A stretch of 64,000 nt of DNA from Kocuria soli (GCF_003797835.1 NZ_RKMF01000016.1:20036-84035); one strand, 5' to 3'. Shown: positions 18,007-27,776, numbered from the stretch's first letter. The notes: generated by a model from the sequence alone, not told the origin. A program made the numbers and translations.

Positions 18007-19757
18007 CAGTACTTACGCTCCATCGGCTCGTAATGGGTGAAGATGACGGGCTTGGTCTCCTGGCGGATTCCGGCGGTCTCCGACGACGGATCGTCGTACA
18101 CCATGGAGTGCACCATGAAGTTCTCGTCGTCGCGCTTGGGGAAGTCCTCGCGGGCGTGACCGCCACGGGACTCCTGCCGGTGCAGCGCAGCAACGGACAT
18201 GACCTTGGCCAGCTGCAGGAGGAAGCCGAGTTCAACAGCCTCGAGCAGGTCCAGGTTGTAGCGCTTGCCGTGGTCCTGGATCGCGATGTTGGCGTAGCGC
18301 TCCTCGAGCGCCGCGATGTCGGAGAGCGCCTTGTTGATCGACTCCTCGGTGCGGAACACCTGCATGTTGAGATCCATGGTGTCCTGCAGGTCCTTGCGGA
18401 TCGCCCCCACCTTCTCGGAGCCTTCGGCCGAGAGCGCGTTGTTCAGCAACGCCTCCGTGGCCTCCATGGCGTCGTCGGGAATCGGGAGGAACTCCGCCCC
18501 ATGGGCGTACTCGGCGGCGTAGATACCGGCGCGCTTGCCGAACACGTTGATGTCCAGCAGGGAGTTGGTGCCCAGGCGGTTGGAGCCGTGCACGGACACG
18601 CACGCGACCTCACCCGCGGCGTAGAGGCCCGGGATGGTCTTCTCGGAGTTCTCGAACACCTCGCCCTTGATGTCGGTGGGGATGCCACCCATCGTGTAGT
18701 GCGCGGTGGGGAAAACCGGAACGGGCTCGGTGTAGGGCTCCACACCCAGGTAGGTGCGCGCGAACTCGGTGATGTCCGGGAGCTTGGCGTCGATGTGCGC
18801 GGGCTCCAGGTGCGTGAGGTCCAGGAGCACGTAGTCCTTGTTGGGGCCGCAACCGCGTCCCTCGCGCACCTCGTTGGCCATGGAACGCGCGACGATGTCA
18901 CGCGGGGCCAGGTCCTTGATGGTCGGTGCGTAGCGCTCCATGAAGCGCTCGCCCTCCGAGTTGCGCAGGATTCCGCCCTCACCACGGGCGGCTTCCGAGA
19001 CCAGGATGCCCAGGCCGGCCAGCCCGGTAGGGTGGAACTGGACGAACTCCATGTCCTCGAGCGGCAGCCCGTTGCGGAAAGCGATGGCCATGCCGTCACC
19101 GGTCAGGGTGTGGGCGTTCGACGTCGTCTTGAAGACCTTGCCGTTGCCGCCGGTGGCGAAGACCACCGACTTGGCCTGGAACACGTGCAGCTCGCCGGTG
19201 GCCAGTTCGTAGGCGACGACGCCGGCCGGGCGGCGACCCTCCGGGGTGTCCACGAGCACCAGGTCGAAGACGTAGAACTCGTTGTAGAACTCGACGTTGT
19301 GCTTGATGCAGGCCTGGTAGAGGGTCTGCAGAATCATGTGGCCGGTGCGGTCCGCGGCGTAGCAGGCGCGGCGGACCGGCGACTTGCCGTGGTCGCGGGT
19401 GTGACCGCCGAAGCGACGCTGGTCGATCTTGCCTTCGGGCGTGCGGTTGAACGGCAGGCCCATCTTCTCGAGGTCGAGAACGGCCTCGATGGCTTCCTTG
19501 GCCATGACCTCGGCGGCGTCCTGATCGACCAGGTAGTCACCACCCTTGATGGTGTCGAACGTGTGCCACTCCCAGCTGTCCTCCTCGACATTGGCGAGTG
19601 CTGCACACATGCCGCCCTGGGCGGCACCCGTGTGGGAACGGGTGGGGTAGAGCTTGGTCAGCACGGCGGTGCGGGCGCGCTGACCGGATTCGATGGCGGC
19701 ACGCATACCGGCGCCACCGGCTCCTACGATGACCACATCGTATTTGTGAACCTGCAT
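18006..19757 (-). CDS. sdhA: succinate dehydrogenase flavoprotein subunit
   Basis: The 583-residue flavoprotein oxidises succinate to fumarate. It begins with the FAD-binding [17 protein letters not shown]. The FAD-linking motif [14 protein letters not shown], the active-site region [27 protein letters not shown], and the C-terminal [20 protein letters not shown] are all intact. It lies third in sdhCDAB, 96 bp after sdhD. The long open frame on the opposite strand is a codon-bias shadow. Confidence 0.98.
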   Translation of the reverse strand: MQVHKYDVVIVGAGGAGMRAAIESGQRARTAVLTKLYPTRSHTGAAQGGMCAALANVEEDSWEWHTFDTIKGGDYLVDQDAAEVMAKEAIEAVLDLEKMGLPFNRTPEGKIDQRRFGGHTRDHGKSPVRRACYAADRTGHMILQTLYQACIKHNVEFYNEFYVFDLVLVDTPEGRRPAGVVAYELATGELHVFQAKSVVFATGGNGKVFKTTSNAHTLTGDGMAIAFRNGLPLEDMEFVQFHPTGLAGLGILVSEAARGEGGILRNSEGERFMERYAPTIKDLAPRDIVARSMANEVREGRGCGPNKDYVLLDLTHLEPAHIDAKLPDITEFARTYLGVEPYTEPVPVFPTAHYTMGGIPTDIKGEVFENSEKTIPGLYAAGEVACVSVHGSNRLGTNSLLDINVFGKRAGIYAAEYAHGAEFLPIPDDAMEATEALLNNALSAEGSEKVGAIRKDLQDTMDLNMQVFRTEESINKALSDIAALEERYANIAIQDHGKRYNLDLLEAVELGFLLQLAKVMSVAALHRQESRGGHAREDFPKRDDENFMVHSMVYDDPSSETAGIRQETKPVIFTHYEPMERKY

Positions 19758-19853
19758 TCTGAAATGTTCTTTCTTCTCGAGATTCAGTGGGCGAGCACCG
19801 GCCGAGAGGCTCGGGTCAGCGCCCGTTCAATGCTGGAGTGACCGGTGCCGGAC

Positions 19854-20342
19854 TCAGGGAGCCGGGCAGAAGGACGCGAGCAGTTCGGCGTCGGCGCCGG
19901 TCGGGCAGGGCTCGAAGGTGAAGATGACCAGCGTGCCCAGCAGGATCACGAAGGCGGTGGCAAGGAACAGCGCGAGCTTCAACCAGAAGCGGGCACCGTC
20001 GCGCTCGGCGTAGTCGTCAATGATGGTGCGCATGCCGTTCGCGCCGTGCAGCATGGCCAGCCACAGCAGGGCGAGATCCCAGACCTGCCAGAACGGGTTG
20101 GCCCACTTGCCACCGACGAAGCCGAAGTCGATGGCGTGCACGCCGCCTTCGGGGACGATCAGGTTGGCGATCAGGTGACCGAAGACCAGGACCAGCAGCA
20201 GGATCCCGGACAGACGCATGTAGAGCCAGGCCAGCATCTCGAACTTGCTGCGCCCGGATCCGGAGCGGTTGTACTTGACGCCGTTGACCACGCGGTCATT
20301 GCTGCGAGGAACGGCAATTTGAGGCTTCAGCGGAGTGCTCAT
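19854..20342 (-). CDS. sdhD: succinate dehydrogenase membrane anchor subunit
   Basis: The 162-residue protein has three membrane helices, beginning with FEMLAWLYMRLSGILLLVLVFGH. The R-x-SG motif and the His in FGHLIANL fit the quinone and heme b region of Sdh anchors. It follows sdhC after 19 bp and precedes sdhA, in the order known from actinobacteria. The fairly long polar N-terminus (about 30 residues) is usual in this group. Confidence 0.9.
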   Translation of the reverse strand: MSTPLKPQIAVPRSNDRVVNGVKYNRSGSGRSKFEMLAWLYMRLSGILLLVLVFGHLIANLIVPEGGVHAIDFGFVGGKWANPFWQVWDLALLWLAMLHGANGMRTIIDDYAERDGARFWLKLALFLATAFVILLGTLVIFTFEPCPTGADAELLASFCPAP

Positions 20343-20361
20343 TCTTAGGTATTCCTCGCGA

Positions 20362-20763
20362 TCAGTGCATGAAGGCGTTCATCAGGTGACGGGCCAGGAA
20401 GGGCACCATCACCACGACCCAGGCCACGATCACACCCCAGAACATCTGCTTCTGGTACTTGGCTCCCGAGGACCAGAAGTCGATCAGGATGATTCGGATG
20501 CCGTTGAAGGCGTGGTAGACGATGCCCGCCACCAGGCCGGCCTCACCCAGCGCCATGACGGGGTTCTTGTACGTCTCCATGACGGCGTTGTACGCCTCCG
20601 GGTCCACCCGCACCATGGCGGTGTCCAGGACGTGGACCAGAAGGAAAAAGAAAATGCCCACACCGCTGATGCGGTGCGCGACCCAGGACCACATTCCGTA
20701 CTCGCCCCGGTAAAGGGTTCCGGATTTTGGCCCAGACTGGGTCTCCGTGGTTGTCGCGGCCAC
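20362..20763 (-). CDS. sdhC: succinate dehydrogenase cytochrome b556 subunit
   Basis: The 133-residue membrane protein starts with GTG 20763, with GGAGG eight bases upstream. It contains MWSWVAHRISGVGIFFFLLVHVLD, the SdhC signature with the quinone-site Ser/Arg and a heme-ligand His, and a second motif YHAFNGIRIILIDF. Three helices are predicted. It is the first gene of the sdh operon. Confidence 0.93.
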   Translation of the reverse strand: MAATTTETQSGPKSGTLYRGEYGMWSWVAHRISGVGIFFFLLVHVLDTAMVRVDPEAYNAVMETYKNPVMALGEAGLVAGIVYHAFNGIRIILIDFWSSGAKYQKQMFWGVIVAWVVVMVPFLARHLMNAFMH

Positions 20764-21059
20764 GATTGATACCTCCCTGTATCACCTGCGGGTGCCTTCG
20801 CTCGCCTCGGCGTGTTGATCTGCGTGCTGTGCACCCTTGCGGGAGTCTGTGACTCACCTCAAGATTCTCCAGCGAACTCGGGGTCACCTTATCAGCCTGG
20901 CGAGGGCGGAAGCGCCACTTGGCGACAAGGTGTCAGCCACCGGTAGTCGTATTCCGGATGTGACAAGCGCGGTAGCTCTGTCCACCGTTCGGCCGATCTT
21001 GCATGCCGCGCGTCTCCTGCGCCCAGGGCCCGGGGAGACGACGGGTTAGGATCGCGATC
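20764..21059. other. divergent promoter region between sdhC and manC
   Basis: This 296-bp gap must hold the promoters of the sdh operon and of manC. No confident -35/-10 pair was seen. A small palindrome CGCCA-CT-TGGCG lies at 20913-20924 and could be an operator, but short GC-rich palindromes are common by chance here. Confidence 0.3.
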
Positions 21060-22169
21060 GTGACCCAACCTCTTGAGCACTTCTACCCCTTCATTCCGGC
21101 CGGCGGTGTCGGTTCCCGGCTCTGGCCGCTGTCCAGGGCGGATGCACCGAAGTTCCTGCTGGATCTCACCGGCTCCGGTTCGTCCCTGCTGCGCGCGACG
21201 TACGAACGTCTGGCGCCCTTGACGAACGATCCGGTCATGGTGGTCACCGGCCGTGGCCATGCCGGTGCGGTCAGCCAGCAGCTGCCCGAACTGTCCGCCA
21301 AAGACCTGGTGCTCGAACCCTCGCCCCGTGATTCGGCGGCGGCCATCGGTCTGGCCTGCATGCTGTTGGAGCGCCGTGACCCCGGGTGCGTTGTCGGATC
21401 CTTCGCCGCGGACCATGTGATCGAACCGGCTGCTGCCTTCCAGGACGTCGTCGTCGAGGCCGTCACCGCCGCCCGCACCGGGAAGATCGTGACCATCGGC
21501 ATCCAGCCGACCACTCCGTCCACGGGCTTCGGCTACATCAAGGCCGACGGCGAGCTGGGCATCGAAGGCGCACCCTCCGTGCGCGGGGTCGAGCAGTTCG
21601 TGGAGAAGCCCAACGAGGACACCGCGCGGGCCTACGTGGCCAGCGGTGACTACCTGTGGAACGCGGGCATGTTCGTGGCCCCCGCAGCGCTCATGCTCGA
21701 ACACCTCAAGGTCAACGAACCCGAGCTCTACGACGGTTTGCAGGCCATCGCCGACGCCTGGGGCACCGTCCGGCAGGACCAGGTCATGTCCCGCGTCTGG
21801 GAGACCCTGCCCAAGACCGCGATCGACTACGCGGTGGCCGAACCGGCCGCCGCCGCCGGTGATGTCGCAGTGGTTCCGGGTCGCTTCACCTGGGACGACG
21901 TGGGGGATTTCGCCGCGATGTCCCGGCTCAACCACGTCGGGGAGTCCGACGACGTCGCCGTCCTGGGGGAGAACACCCGCGTGCTGGTGGACAACTCCTC
22001 GGGCATCGTGGTCTCCGACACCGGGCGTGTGGTCGCGTTGATCGGCGTCGAGGACATCGTCGTCGTCGACACCCCTGACGCGTTGTTGGTGACCACCCGT
22101 GAACACGCACAGCGGGTCAAGGAAACGGTCAACTCTCTCAAGGCCGCGGGCGACACGGACGTCTTGTGA
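21060..22169 (+). CDS. manC: mannose-1-phosphate guanylyltransferase
   Basis: The enzyme makes GDP-mannose from GTP and mannose 1-phosphate for mannosylated lipids and glycans. The 369-residue protein has the nucleotidyltransferase signature FIPAGGVGSRLWPLSR, VVTGRGH, LEPSPRDSAAAIGLA, FAADHVI, FVEKPNEDTA and WNAGMFVA, with the FTWDDVGDF region near the C-terminus. GTG at 21060 gives the usual N-terminus; the open frame extends upstream to 21003 without a ribosome-binding site. It lacks the C-terminal mannose 6-phosphate isomerase domain of bifunctional enzymes. It is divergent from the sdh operon. A GT87-type mannosyltransferase candidate is elsewhere in the window (58.5-59.9 kb). Confidence 0.92.
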   Translation: MTQPLEHFYPFIPAGGVGSRLWPLSRADAPKFLLDLTGSGSSLLRATYERLAPLTNDPVMVVTGRGHAGAVSQQLPELSAKDLVLEPSPRDSAAAIGLACMLLERRDPGCVVGSFAADHVIEPAAAFQDVVVEAVTAARTGKIVTIGIQPTTPSTGFGYIKADGELGIEGAPSVRGVEQFVEKPNEDTARAYVASGDYLWNAGMFVAPAALMLEHLKVNEPELYDGLQAIADAWGTVRQDQVMSRVWETLPKTAIDYAVAEPAAAAGDVAVVPGRFTWDDVGDFAAMSRLNHVGESDDVAVLGENTRVLVDNSSGIVVSDTGRVVALIGVEDIVVVDTPDALLVTTREHAQRVKETVNSLKAAGDTDVL

Positions 22170-22211
22170 CGTTGCGTGTTGGCCTGTCCGGCCGCGGCGT
22201 ATTCTGAGGAA

Positions 22212-23525
22212 ATGCCCAACATCACCGACCAGGACACGGAGACCGACGCCTTGACGGCCCACAACCAGCGCGGAACCGAGGCCCCGAACGGGGCAGCGGG
22301 ACAAGCTCAGGCGGCCTGGTCGGGTGAGGTGGGGCAGCTGCCGTCCGTCGGACCGTTCCTGGGCCGTTGGTTGCCCGGTCTGATCGATTTCCGCCGCGAC
22401 CTCCACCAGCACCCGGAGCTGTCCTACCAGGAGTTCCGCACGACCGATCGGATTGTCGCGGAGCTGGAAAGCGTGGGGCTCGCCCCGGTACGGCTCAAGG
22501 GCACCGGGTGCTACGTGGACATCGGTCGGGGGCCGATCGCCGTCGGACTGCGGGCCGACATCGACGCCCTGCCCATCCAAGAGGCCACGGGGCTCGCGTT
22601 CTCGTCGGTCAACGACGGCGTCGCCCACTCGTGCGGGCACGACGTGCACACCACGGTCATGGTGGGGGTGGCGAAGGTCCTGGCCGACCTGGACCGCTCC
22701 TCGTCGCTGGCCGGTCGGGTGCGGGTGCTCTTCCAGCCTGCCGAGGAGAAGCTGCCCGGTGGGGCGCTCAAGGTGATCGAGCAGGGAGTGCTCGACGGAG
22801 TGCCGCGGATGTTCGCCCTGCACTGTGAGCCAAAGGTCGACGTCGGCCACGTGGGGACCCGGATCGGCGCCATCACCTCCGCCTCCGACACCGTACGAGT
22901 GCACGTCTCCGGCATGGGTGGGCACACCTCCCGACCGCACCTGACCCAGGACCTGGTCTTCGCGATGGCGCAGATCGCGGTCAACGTTCCCGCCGTCATG
23001 TCCCGCCGCGTCGACGTCCGCTCCGGGGTGGCCGTGGTCTGGGGCGAGATCAACGCCGGGATCGCGCCCAACGCCATCCCCTCGCGCGGCACCCTGGCGG
23101 GGACCATGCGGTGCCTGGACGCGGACGCCTGGCAACGGGCCGGTGCCCTGCTGGACGAGGTCGTGGGCCAGGTGGCCTCCCCGTACGGCGTCGACGTCGA
23201 AGTGGAACACATCCGCGGGGTGCCACCGGTGGTCAACGGCGAGGAGGAGACCACCCTGCTGGAGAATGCCGCCCGCGACGAGCTGGGGGAGGACGCGGTC
23301 CTGCTGGTCGAGCAGTCCATGGGCGGGGAGGACTTCGCCTGGTACCTCCAGGAGGTCCCCGGTTCCATGATGCGACTGGGCACGCGAACCCCCGGCGGGC
23401 GGACCTACGACCTGCACCAGGCCGACTACATCGCCGACGAGGAAGCGATCGGTTGCGGGATCCAGGTCATGACCAACACGGCTCTGCGCGCGGTGCTGCT
23501 GCACACCCGGGAAGCCACGCGCTGA
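22212..23525 (+). CDS. M20 family amidohydrolase
   Basis: The 437-residue zinc peptidase/amidohydrolase has the M20D pattern FRRDLHQHPELSYQE, GLRADIDALPI, HSCGHDVHTTVMVG with metal ligands, FQPAEEKLPGGA with the catalytic Glu region, and a C-terminal SMGGEDFAWYL metal ligand. Relatives hydrolyse N-acyl or indole-acetyl amino acids and p-aminobenzoyl-glutamate; the real substrate is unknown. ATG 22212 is supported by GAGGA just upstream; 35 polar residues precede the catalytic fold. It lies 42 bp after manC. Confidence 0.88.
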   Translation: MPNITDQDTETDALTAHNQRGTEAPNGAAGQAQAAWSGEVGQLPSVGPFLGRWLPGLIDFRRDLHQHPELSYQEFRTTDRIVAELESVGLAPVRLKGTGCYVDIGRGPIAVGLRADIDALPIQEATGLAFSSVNDGVAHSCGHDVHTTVMVGVAKVLADLDRSSSLAGRVRVLFQPAEEKLPGGALKVIEQGVLDGVPRMFALHCEPKVDVGHVGTRIGAITSASDTVRVHVSGMGGHTSRPHLTQDLVFAMAQIAVNVPAVMSRRVDVRSGVAVVWGEINAGIAPNAIPSRGTLAGTMRCLDADAWQRAGALLDEVVGQVASPYGVDVEVEHIRGVPPVVNGEEETTLLENAARDELGEDAVLLVEQSMGGEDFAWYLQEVPGSMMRLGTRTPGGRTYDLHQADYIADEEAIGCGIQVMTNTALRAVLLHTREATR

Positions 23526-23622
23526 CCCGGAGTGTGCCTCCCGAGCTGCCGTACGGCCCGTTCGAATCAGTGGCGGTCGGAAGTCAGGGCTGTCGACTGT
23601 GTGCTGTGTAACAGCCACGCGC

Positions 23623-23638
23623 TACTCGCGAGTACACT
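23623..23638 (+). promoter_or_regulatory. palindrome at the likely promoter of the nucleoside-uptake operon
   Basis: TACTCG-CGAGTA at 23623-23634 is a perfect 12-bp palindrome, and a -10-like TACACT follows at 23633-23638, overlapping it. The -35 is weak. It is 108 bp upstream of the lipoprotein start, so a repressor bound here would block transcription. No regulator gene is adjacent. Confidence 0.35.
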
Positions 23639-23745
23639 GTCGCCGTCACTTGTCAGACCCTGTCCCCGGTCATGCCCAGTTTCCGCCCCTGTGGGCCGAA
23701 CCCTTCTGTGCTTCTGTGCCCGGGACACTCTCCACCGGAGGAAAC

Positions 23746-24837
23746 ATGACCTTCCGCGCTCGCACCATGAAGGTATCGGCCGTTCTCAGCCTTTCCGCAC
23801 TGGCCCTGGCGGCCTGCGGTGAAGCTCCCGAAGAGGACGGCGGCAACGCTGAGGCCTCGGACTTCACGGGCTGCATCGTCTCCGACGAAGGCGGCTTCCA
23901 GGACCGCTCCTTCAACCAGAACTCCTACGAAGGGCTCAAGGCCGCAGAGGAGAAGCTGGGCATCACCGTCCAGCAGGCCGAGTCCCAGGCCGAAACGGAC
24001 TTCACCCCGAACCTCAACTCCATGGTGCAGAACGGTTGCGACCTGACGGTCTCCGTGGGCTTCATGCTGGCCGACGCGACCAAGACCGCCGCGGAGGAGA
24101 ACCCGGACATGCACTTCGCGACCGTGGACGACAACTCCATCCAGTTGGACAACGTCAAGCCCATCACCTACAACACGGCCGAGGCCGCGTTCCTGGCGGG
24201 CTACGTCGCCGCCGGTTCCTCCGAGAGCGGGAAGGTCGCCACCTACGGCGGTCTGGACATCCCTACCGTCACGGTGTTCATGGACGGGTTCTCCGACGGC
24301 GTGGACTACTGGAACGAACAGAAGGACGACGACGTCGAACTGCTCGGGTGGGACAAGAAGGCTCAGGACGGCACGTTCGTGGGCAACTTCAGCGACACCG
24401 CAGCCGCCAAGACCACAACGCAGAACTTCATCAACGAAGGCGCCGATGTGATCATGCCGGTGGCCGGCCAGGCCGCCACGGGCACCGCGGACGCCGTCGT
24501 CGATGCCAACGCGGACGGGCGCGAGGACGAAGTCACGTTCGTGTGGGTCGACGCCGACGGCTACGACACCCTCTCCGAGGACCAGAAGAAATACCAGCTG
24601 ACCTCCGTGCTCAAGGGACTCTCGACCTCGGTCGAGGACGTCGTGACCACCGCGGCCGAGGGCGAGTTCGACAACACCCCGTATGTCGGCACGCTCGAGA
24701 ACGGCGGTGTGGGCATCGCCGAGTTCCACGACCAGGAGGACCGCGTCGGCAAGGACGTCGCGAGCGAGGTCGAGGACATCAAGCAGAAGATCATCGACGG
24801 CGAGATCAAGGTCGAATCCGAGAACTCACCCGAGTGA
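23746..24837 (+). CDS. BMP-family nucleoside-binding lipoprotein
   Basis: The 363-residue lipoprotein has an N-terminal signal ending in the lipobox LALAAC with Cys24, followed by an acidic linker. The mature part is a BMP/PnrA-type periplasmic-binding fold: DEGGFQDRSFNQNSYEGL, VGFMLADATK, AYVAAG-type segment FLAGYVAAGSSESGKVATYGG and VMPVAGQA-like IMPVAGQAATGTAD. PnrA of Treponema and BmpA of lactic acid bacteria bind purine nucleosides. ATG 23746 has GGAGG at 23737-23741. It is the first gene of an uptake operon with an ATPase and two permeases, then deaminase and phosphorylase genes, which supports a nucleoside ligand. Confidence 0.93.
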   Translation: MTFRARTMKVSAVLSLSALALAACGEAPEEDGGNAEASDFTGCIVSDEGGFQDRSFNQNSYEGLKAAEEKLGITVQQAESQAETDFTPNLNSMVQNGCDLTVSVGFMLADATKTAAEENPDMHFATVDDNSIQLDNVKPITYNTAEAAFLAGYVAAGSSESGKVATYGGLDIPTVTVFMDGFSDGVDYWNEQKDDDVELLGWDKKAQDGTFVGNFSDTAAAKTTTQNFINEGADVIMPVAGQAATGTADAVVDANADGREDEVTFVWVDADGYDTLSEDQKKYQLTSVLKGLSTSVEDVVTTAAEGEFDNTPYVGTLENGGVGIAEFHDQEDRVGKDVASEVEDIKQKIIDGEIKVESENSPE

Positions 24838-24840
24838 CCC

Positions 24841-24884
24841 GTCGTGGGGGGGGGGGGCCCCCGGGGGCCCCCCCCCCCCACGAC
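24841..24884. terminator. 44-bp perfect palindrome of homopolymer G/C runs
   Basis: The sequence reads GTCGT, twelve G, five C, five G, twelve C, ACGAC: two 22-base arms with no spacer, starting 3 bp after the lipoprotein stop. It can fold as an extremely stable hairpin in RNA. A role as an attenuator between the highly needed binding protein and the ABC genes is plausible. The homopolymer runs also make slippage or an assembly error possible. Confidence 0.6.
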
Positions 24885-24924
24885 CACCCCCCGATCCTGA
24901 GCAGCCCCAGAGGAACACGCACCC

Positions 24925-26541
24925 ATGAAGCTCGAACTGCGGGAGATCACGAAGAAATTCGGGTCCTTCGCCGCCAACCGGGACGTTTCGTTGACCGTCG
25001 AACCGGGGGAGATCCATTGTCTCCTCGGGGAGAACGGCGCCGGAAAGTCCACCCTGATGAACGTCCTCTACGGGCTGTACCGACCGACTTCCGGCGAGAT
25101 CCTGGTCGACGGCGAGCCCGTCGAGTTCAGTGGTCCCTCCGACGCTCTGCACCGGGGGATCGGCATGGTCCACCAGCACTTCATGCTGGTGCCGGTGTTC
25201 ACCGTGGCGGAGAATGTCGCGCTGGGGTCCGAGACCCGCAAGGGCGTCACCCTCGACCTGGAGACCACTCGACGCCGGATCCGTGAGATCTCCGATCAGT
25301 ACGGTTTCGCCGTGGATCCTGACGCCGTGGTCGAGGACCTGCCTGTGGGCGTGCAGCAGCGCGTGGAGATCATCAAGGCCCTCGTCCGCGACGCCCAGCT
25401 GCTGATCCTGGACGAACCGACCGCGGTCCTGACCCCCAAGGAGACCGACGAGCTGCTGGCGATCATGCGTCAGCTCAAGGCCGACGGCACCTCGATCGTG
25501 TTCATCTCCCACAAACTGCGTGAAGTCCGCGAGGTCTCCGACGTGATCACGGTGATCCGTCGCGGTGAGGTCGTGGGCTCCGTGTCACCCGAAGCCAGCA
25601 CCTCCGAGCTGGCCGCCATGATGGTCGGCCGTGAGGTCTCGCTGACCGTGGACAAGCAGCCAGCGCAGGTCGGGGAACAGACCCTGGTGGTCGAGGACCT
25701 CACCGTGGTGGGGGACAACGGCGTGACGCTGCTGGACAACCTGTCCCTGTCCGTGTCCCAGGGGGAGATCCTGGCCGTCGCGGGCGTGCAGGGCAACGGG
25801 CAGGTCGAATTCGTGGAGGCCCTGCTTGGGTTGCGCAAGGCCTCCGGGTCGATCCGACTCGAGAGTCAGGAACTCGTTGGCCGCTCCGTCCGGCAGGTGC
25901 TAGACGCGGGAGTGGGCTTCGTCCCGGAGGACCGTTCGACCGACGGCCTGGTGGGCCCCTTCTCCGTGGCCGAGAACTTGGTGCTGGACCTCTACAAGGA
26001 TCCTCGGTTCCACTCCGGGCCGTCGCTGAAGCAGAAGGAGATCAGGGCCAACGCCGAGCAGCGGATCAAGGAGTTCGACATCCGGACCGCCTCAGCGGCC
26101 GCACACGCCTCGACGCTTTCGGGCGGCAACCAGCAGAAGATCGTGGTCGCCCGTGAACTGTCCCGTCCGCTCAAGCTCTTCGTGGCCTCCCAGATCACGC
26201 GCGGTGTGGACGTCGGGTCGATCGAGTTCATCCACGACCGCATCGTGGCCGAACGGGACAACGGGGTTCCGGTGATCATCGTCTCCACCGAACTCGACGA
26301 GGTCTACGGACTGGCCGACCGGATCGCCGTGTTCTTCCACGGTCGCCTCATGGGGATCGTCGGTCCCGAAACCCCGCGCGAGACGCTGGGTCAGATGATG
26401 GCCGGCGCCACCGAAGAGGAAGTCCGGTCGCAGGGCGGCCTGGCGCACCCCGGCCTGCAGCCCCCGGAGAACTCCGGAACAGACAGCACAGATCACGACG
26501 GCGACGCCGTCTCGAACCTCCCGTGGGAGGAGCAGGCATGA
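24925..26541 (+). CDS. nucleoside ABC transporter, double ATP-binding protein
   Basis: The 538-residue protein contains two ATP-binding cassettes. The first has Walker A GENGAGKST, a shortened signature LPVGVQQR, and Walker B LLILDEPT. The second has a degenerate Walker A (GVQGNGQVE), an intact signature LSGGNQQK, and a degenerate Walker B. This asymmetry is normal for the carbohydrate/nucleoside uptake group. It energises uptake with the two permeases that follow. The last 40 residues are acidic and hydrophilic. The stop overlaps the next start (ATGA). Confidence 0.93.
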   Translation: MKLELREITKKFGSFAANRDVSLTVEPGEIHCLLGENGAGKSTLMNVLYGLYRPTSGEILVDGEPVEFSGPSDALHRGIGMVHQHFMLVPVFTVAENVALGSETRKGVTLDLETTRRRIREISDQYGFAVDPDAVVEDLPVGVQQRVEIIKALVRDAQLLILDEPTAVLTPKETDELLAIMRQLKADGTSIVFISHKLREVREVSDVITVIRRGEVVGSVSPEASTSELAAMMVGREVSLTVDKQPAQVGEQTLVVEDLTVVGDNGVTLLDNLSLSVSQGEILAVAGVQGNGQVEFVEALLGLRKASGSIRLESQELVGRSVRQVLDAGVGFVPEDRSTDGLVGPFSVAENLVLDLYKDPRFHSGPSLKQKEIRANAEQRIKEFDIRTASAAAHASTLSGGNQQKIVVARELSRPLKLFVASQITRGVDVGSIEFIHDRIVAERDNGVPVIIVSTELDEVYGLADRIAVFFHGRLMGIVGPETPRETLGQMMAGATEEEVRSQGGLAHPGLQPPENSGTDSTDHDGDAVSNLPWEEQA

Positions 26542-27776
26542 CCACCCCTACCACCAACAGCCCCACCGTCAACGCGGCCGAGGACCTCGAGACCGACGGC
26601 CCCGCGTGGATCGGGTCCGCACTCCAGCCGGTGCTGGCGATTCTGGCGGCCCTGGTCCTGGGCGGTCTGCTGATCGCGGCCACGGACGAGCGGGTCATGA
26701 AGGCGGCCAGTTACTTCTTCAGCCGCCCGTCGGACACCCTGTCCGCCGGGTGGTCCGCGGCCTCCGCGGCCTACCAGGCCATGTTCTACGGGGCCGTGTT
26801 CAACCCCAACGGCAATTCCTTCGCCCGCCAGATCTATCCCTTCACCGAGACCCTGACGGTGGCCACCCCGCTGATCCTGGCGGGACTCGGTGTGGCCGTC
26901 GCGTTCCGGGCGGGGCTGTTCAACATCGGTGCCCAGGGCCAGATCCTCATGGGCGCCACGTTGGCGGCGTACGTCGGTTTCACCTGGTCCATGCCGCTGC
27001 CTCTGCACCTGCTGCTGGTCGTGCTGGCCGGTGCGATCGGGGGCGGTGTGTGGGGCGGCGTCGTCGGACTGCTCAAGGCGCGCACGGGTGCGCACGAGGT
27101 GATCCTGACGATCATGCTCAACTACATCGCCGTGAACCTGCTGGCCTACCTGCTGACCCGTCCGAGCTTCCTGCGGGAAGGCTCCACGAACCCCATCAGC
27201 CCGCCCGTTGCCGAGAGCGCGCAGTTCCCGCTGCTGCTCGGCGCACCGTTCCGGCTGCACTGGGGATTCGTGCTGGCCGTGGCCGCCACCGTGTTCGTGT
27301 GGTGGCTGCTCAACCGGTCCACCACCGGCTTCGAACTGCGCGCCGTGGGATCCAACCCGCGTGCCGCGAAGACCGCCGGCATCAACGTGACCAAGGGCTT
27401 CGTGATCGTCATGATCCTGGCCGGGGCGCTGGCCGGGCTGGCGGGTGTCGCGCAGATCTCCGGAACGGAGGGGTCGCTGTCCGCGGGTGTGGCAGCCTCC
27501 TTCGGGTTCGACGCCATCACCGTGGCGTTGCTCGGCCGTTCCACGCCGCTGGGCACGTTCCTGGCCGGTGTGCTCTACGGCGGGTTCCGCGCCGGTGCCG
27601 TGACCATGCAGACCATGACCGGCACCAACGTGGACATCGTGCTGGTGGTGCAGTCGCTGATCGTGCTGTTCATCGCCCTTCCGCCGCTGTTCACCGCAGC
27701 CCGAGGCCGACGATCGCGCCGAGACAAGAGCAAGACCACTCGCTCCGCCGGGGCAGTCAAGGAGGCCCAGGCATGA
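26538..27776 (+). CDS. nucleoside ABC transporter permease 1
   Basis: The 412-residue integral membrane protein belongs to the BPD_transp_2/RbsC-like superfamily used by nucleoside transporters. It has about eight to ten helices, with the typical segments GLGVAVAFRAGLFNIGAQGQ, NYIAVNLLAYLL and RAVGSNPRAAKTAGIN, the latter being the cytoplasmic loop that contacts the ATPase. ATG 26538 overlaps the ATPase stop by four bases and is preceded by GGAGGAGC. It pairs with the second permease as a heterodimer. Confidence 0.92.
   Translation: MTTPTTNSPTVNAAEDLETDGPAWIGSALQPVLAILAALVLGGLLIAATDERVMKAASYFFSRPSDTLSAGWSAASAAYQAMFYGAVFNPNGNSFARQIYPFTETLTVATPLILAGLGVAVAFRAGLFNIGAQGQILMGATLAAYVGFTWSMPLPLHLLLVVLAGAIGGGVWGGVVGLLKARTGAHEVILTIMLNYIAVNLLAYLLTRPSFLREGSTNPISPPVAESAQFPLLLGAPFRLHWGFVLAVAATVFVWWLLNRSTTGFELRAVGSNPRAAKTAGINVTKGFVIVMILAGALAGLAGVAQISGTEGSLSAGVAASFGFDAITVALLGRSTPLGTFLAGVLYGGFRAGAVTMQTMTGTNVDIVLVVQSLIVLFIALPPLFTAARGRRSRRDKSKTTRSAGAVKEAQA

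Noticed and set aside
18033..19841. 602-residue open frame on the plus strand over sdhA
   Set aside because: It exactly shadows sdhA, whose protein motifs are complete; long antisense frames are expected from high-GC codon use.
20892..23618. 908-residue open frame on the minus strand across manC and the amidohydrolase
   Set aside because: It runs antisense to two well-supported genes and has no recognisable domain.
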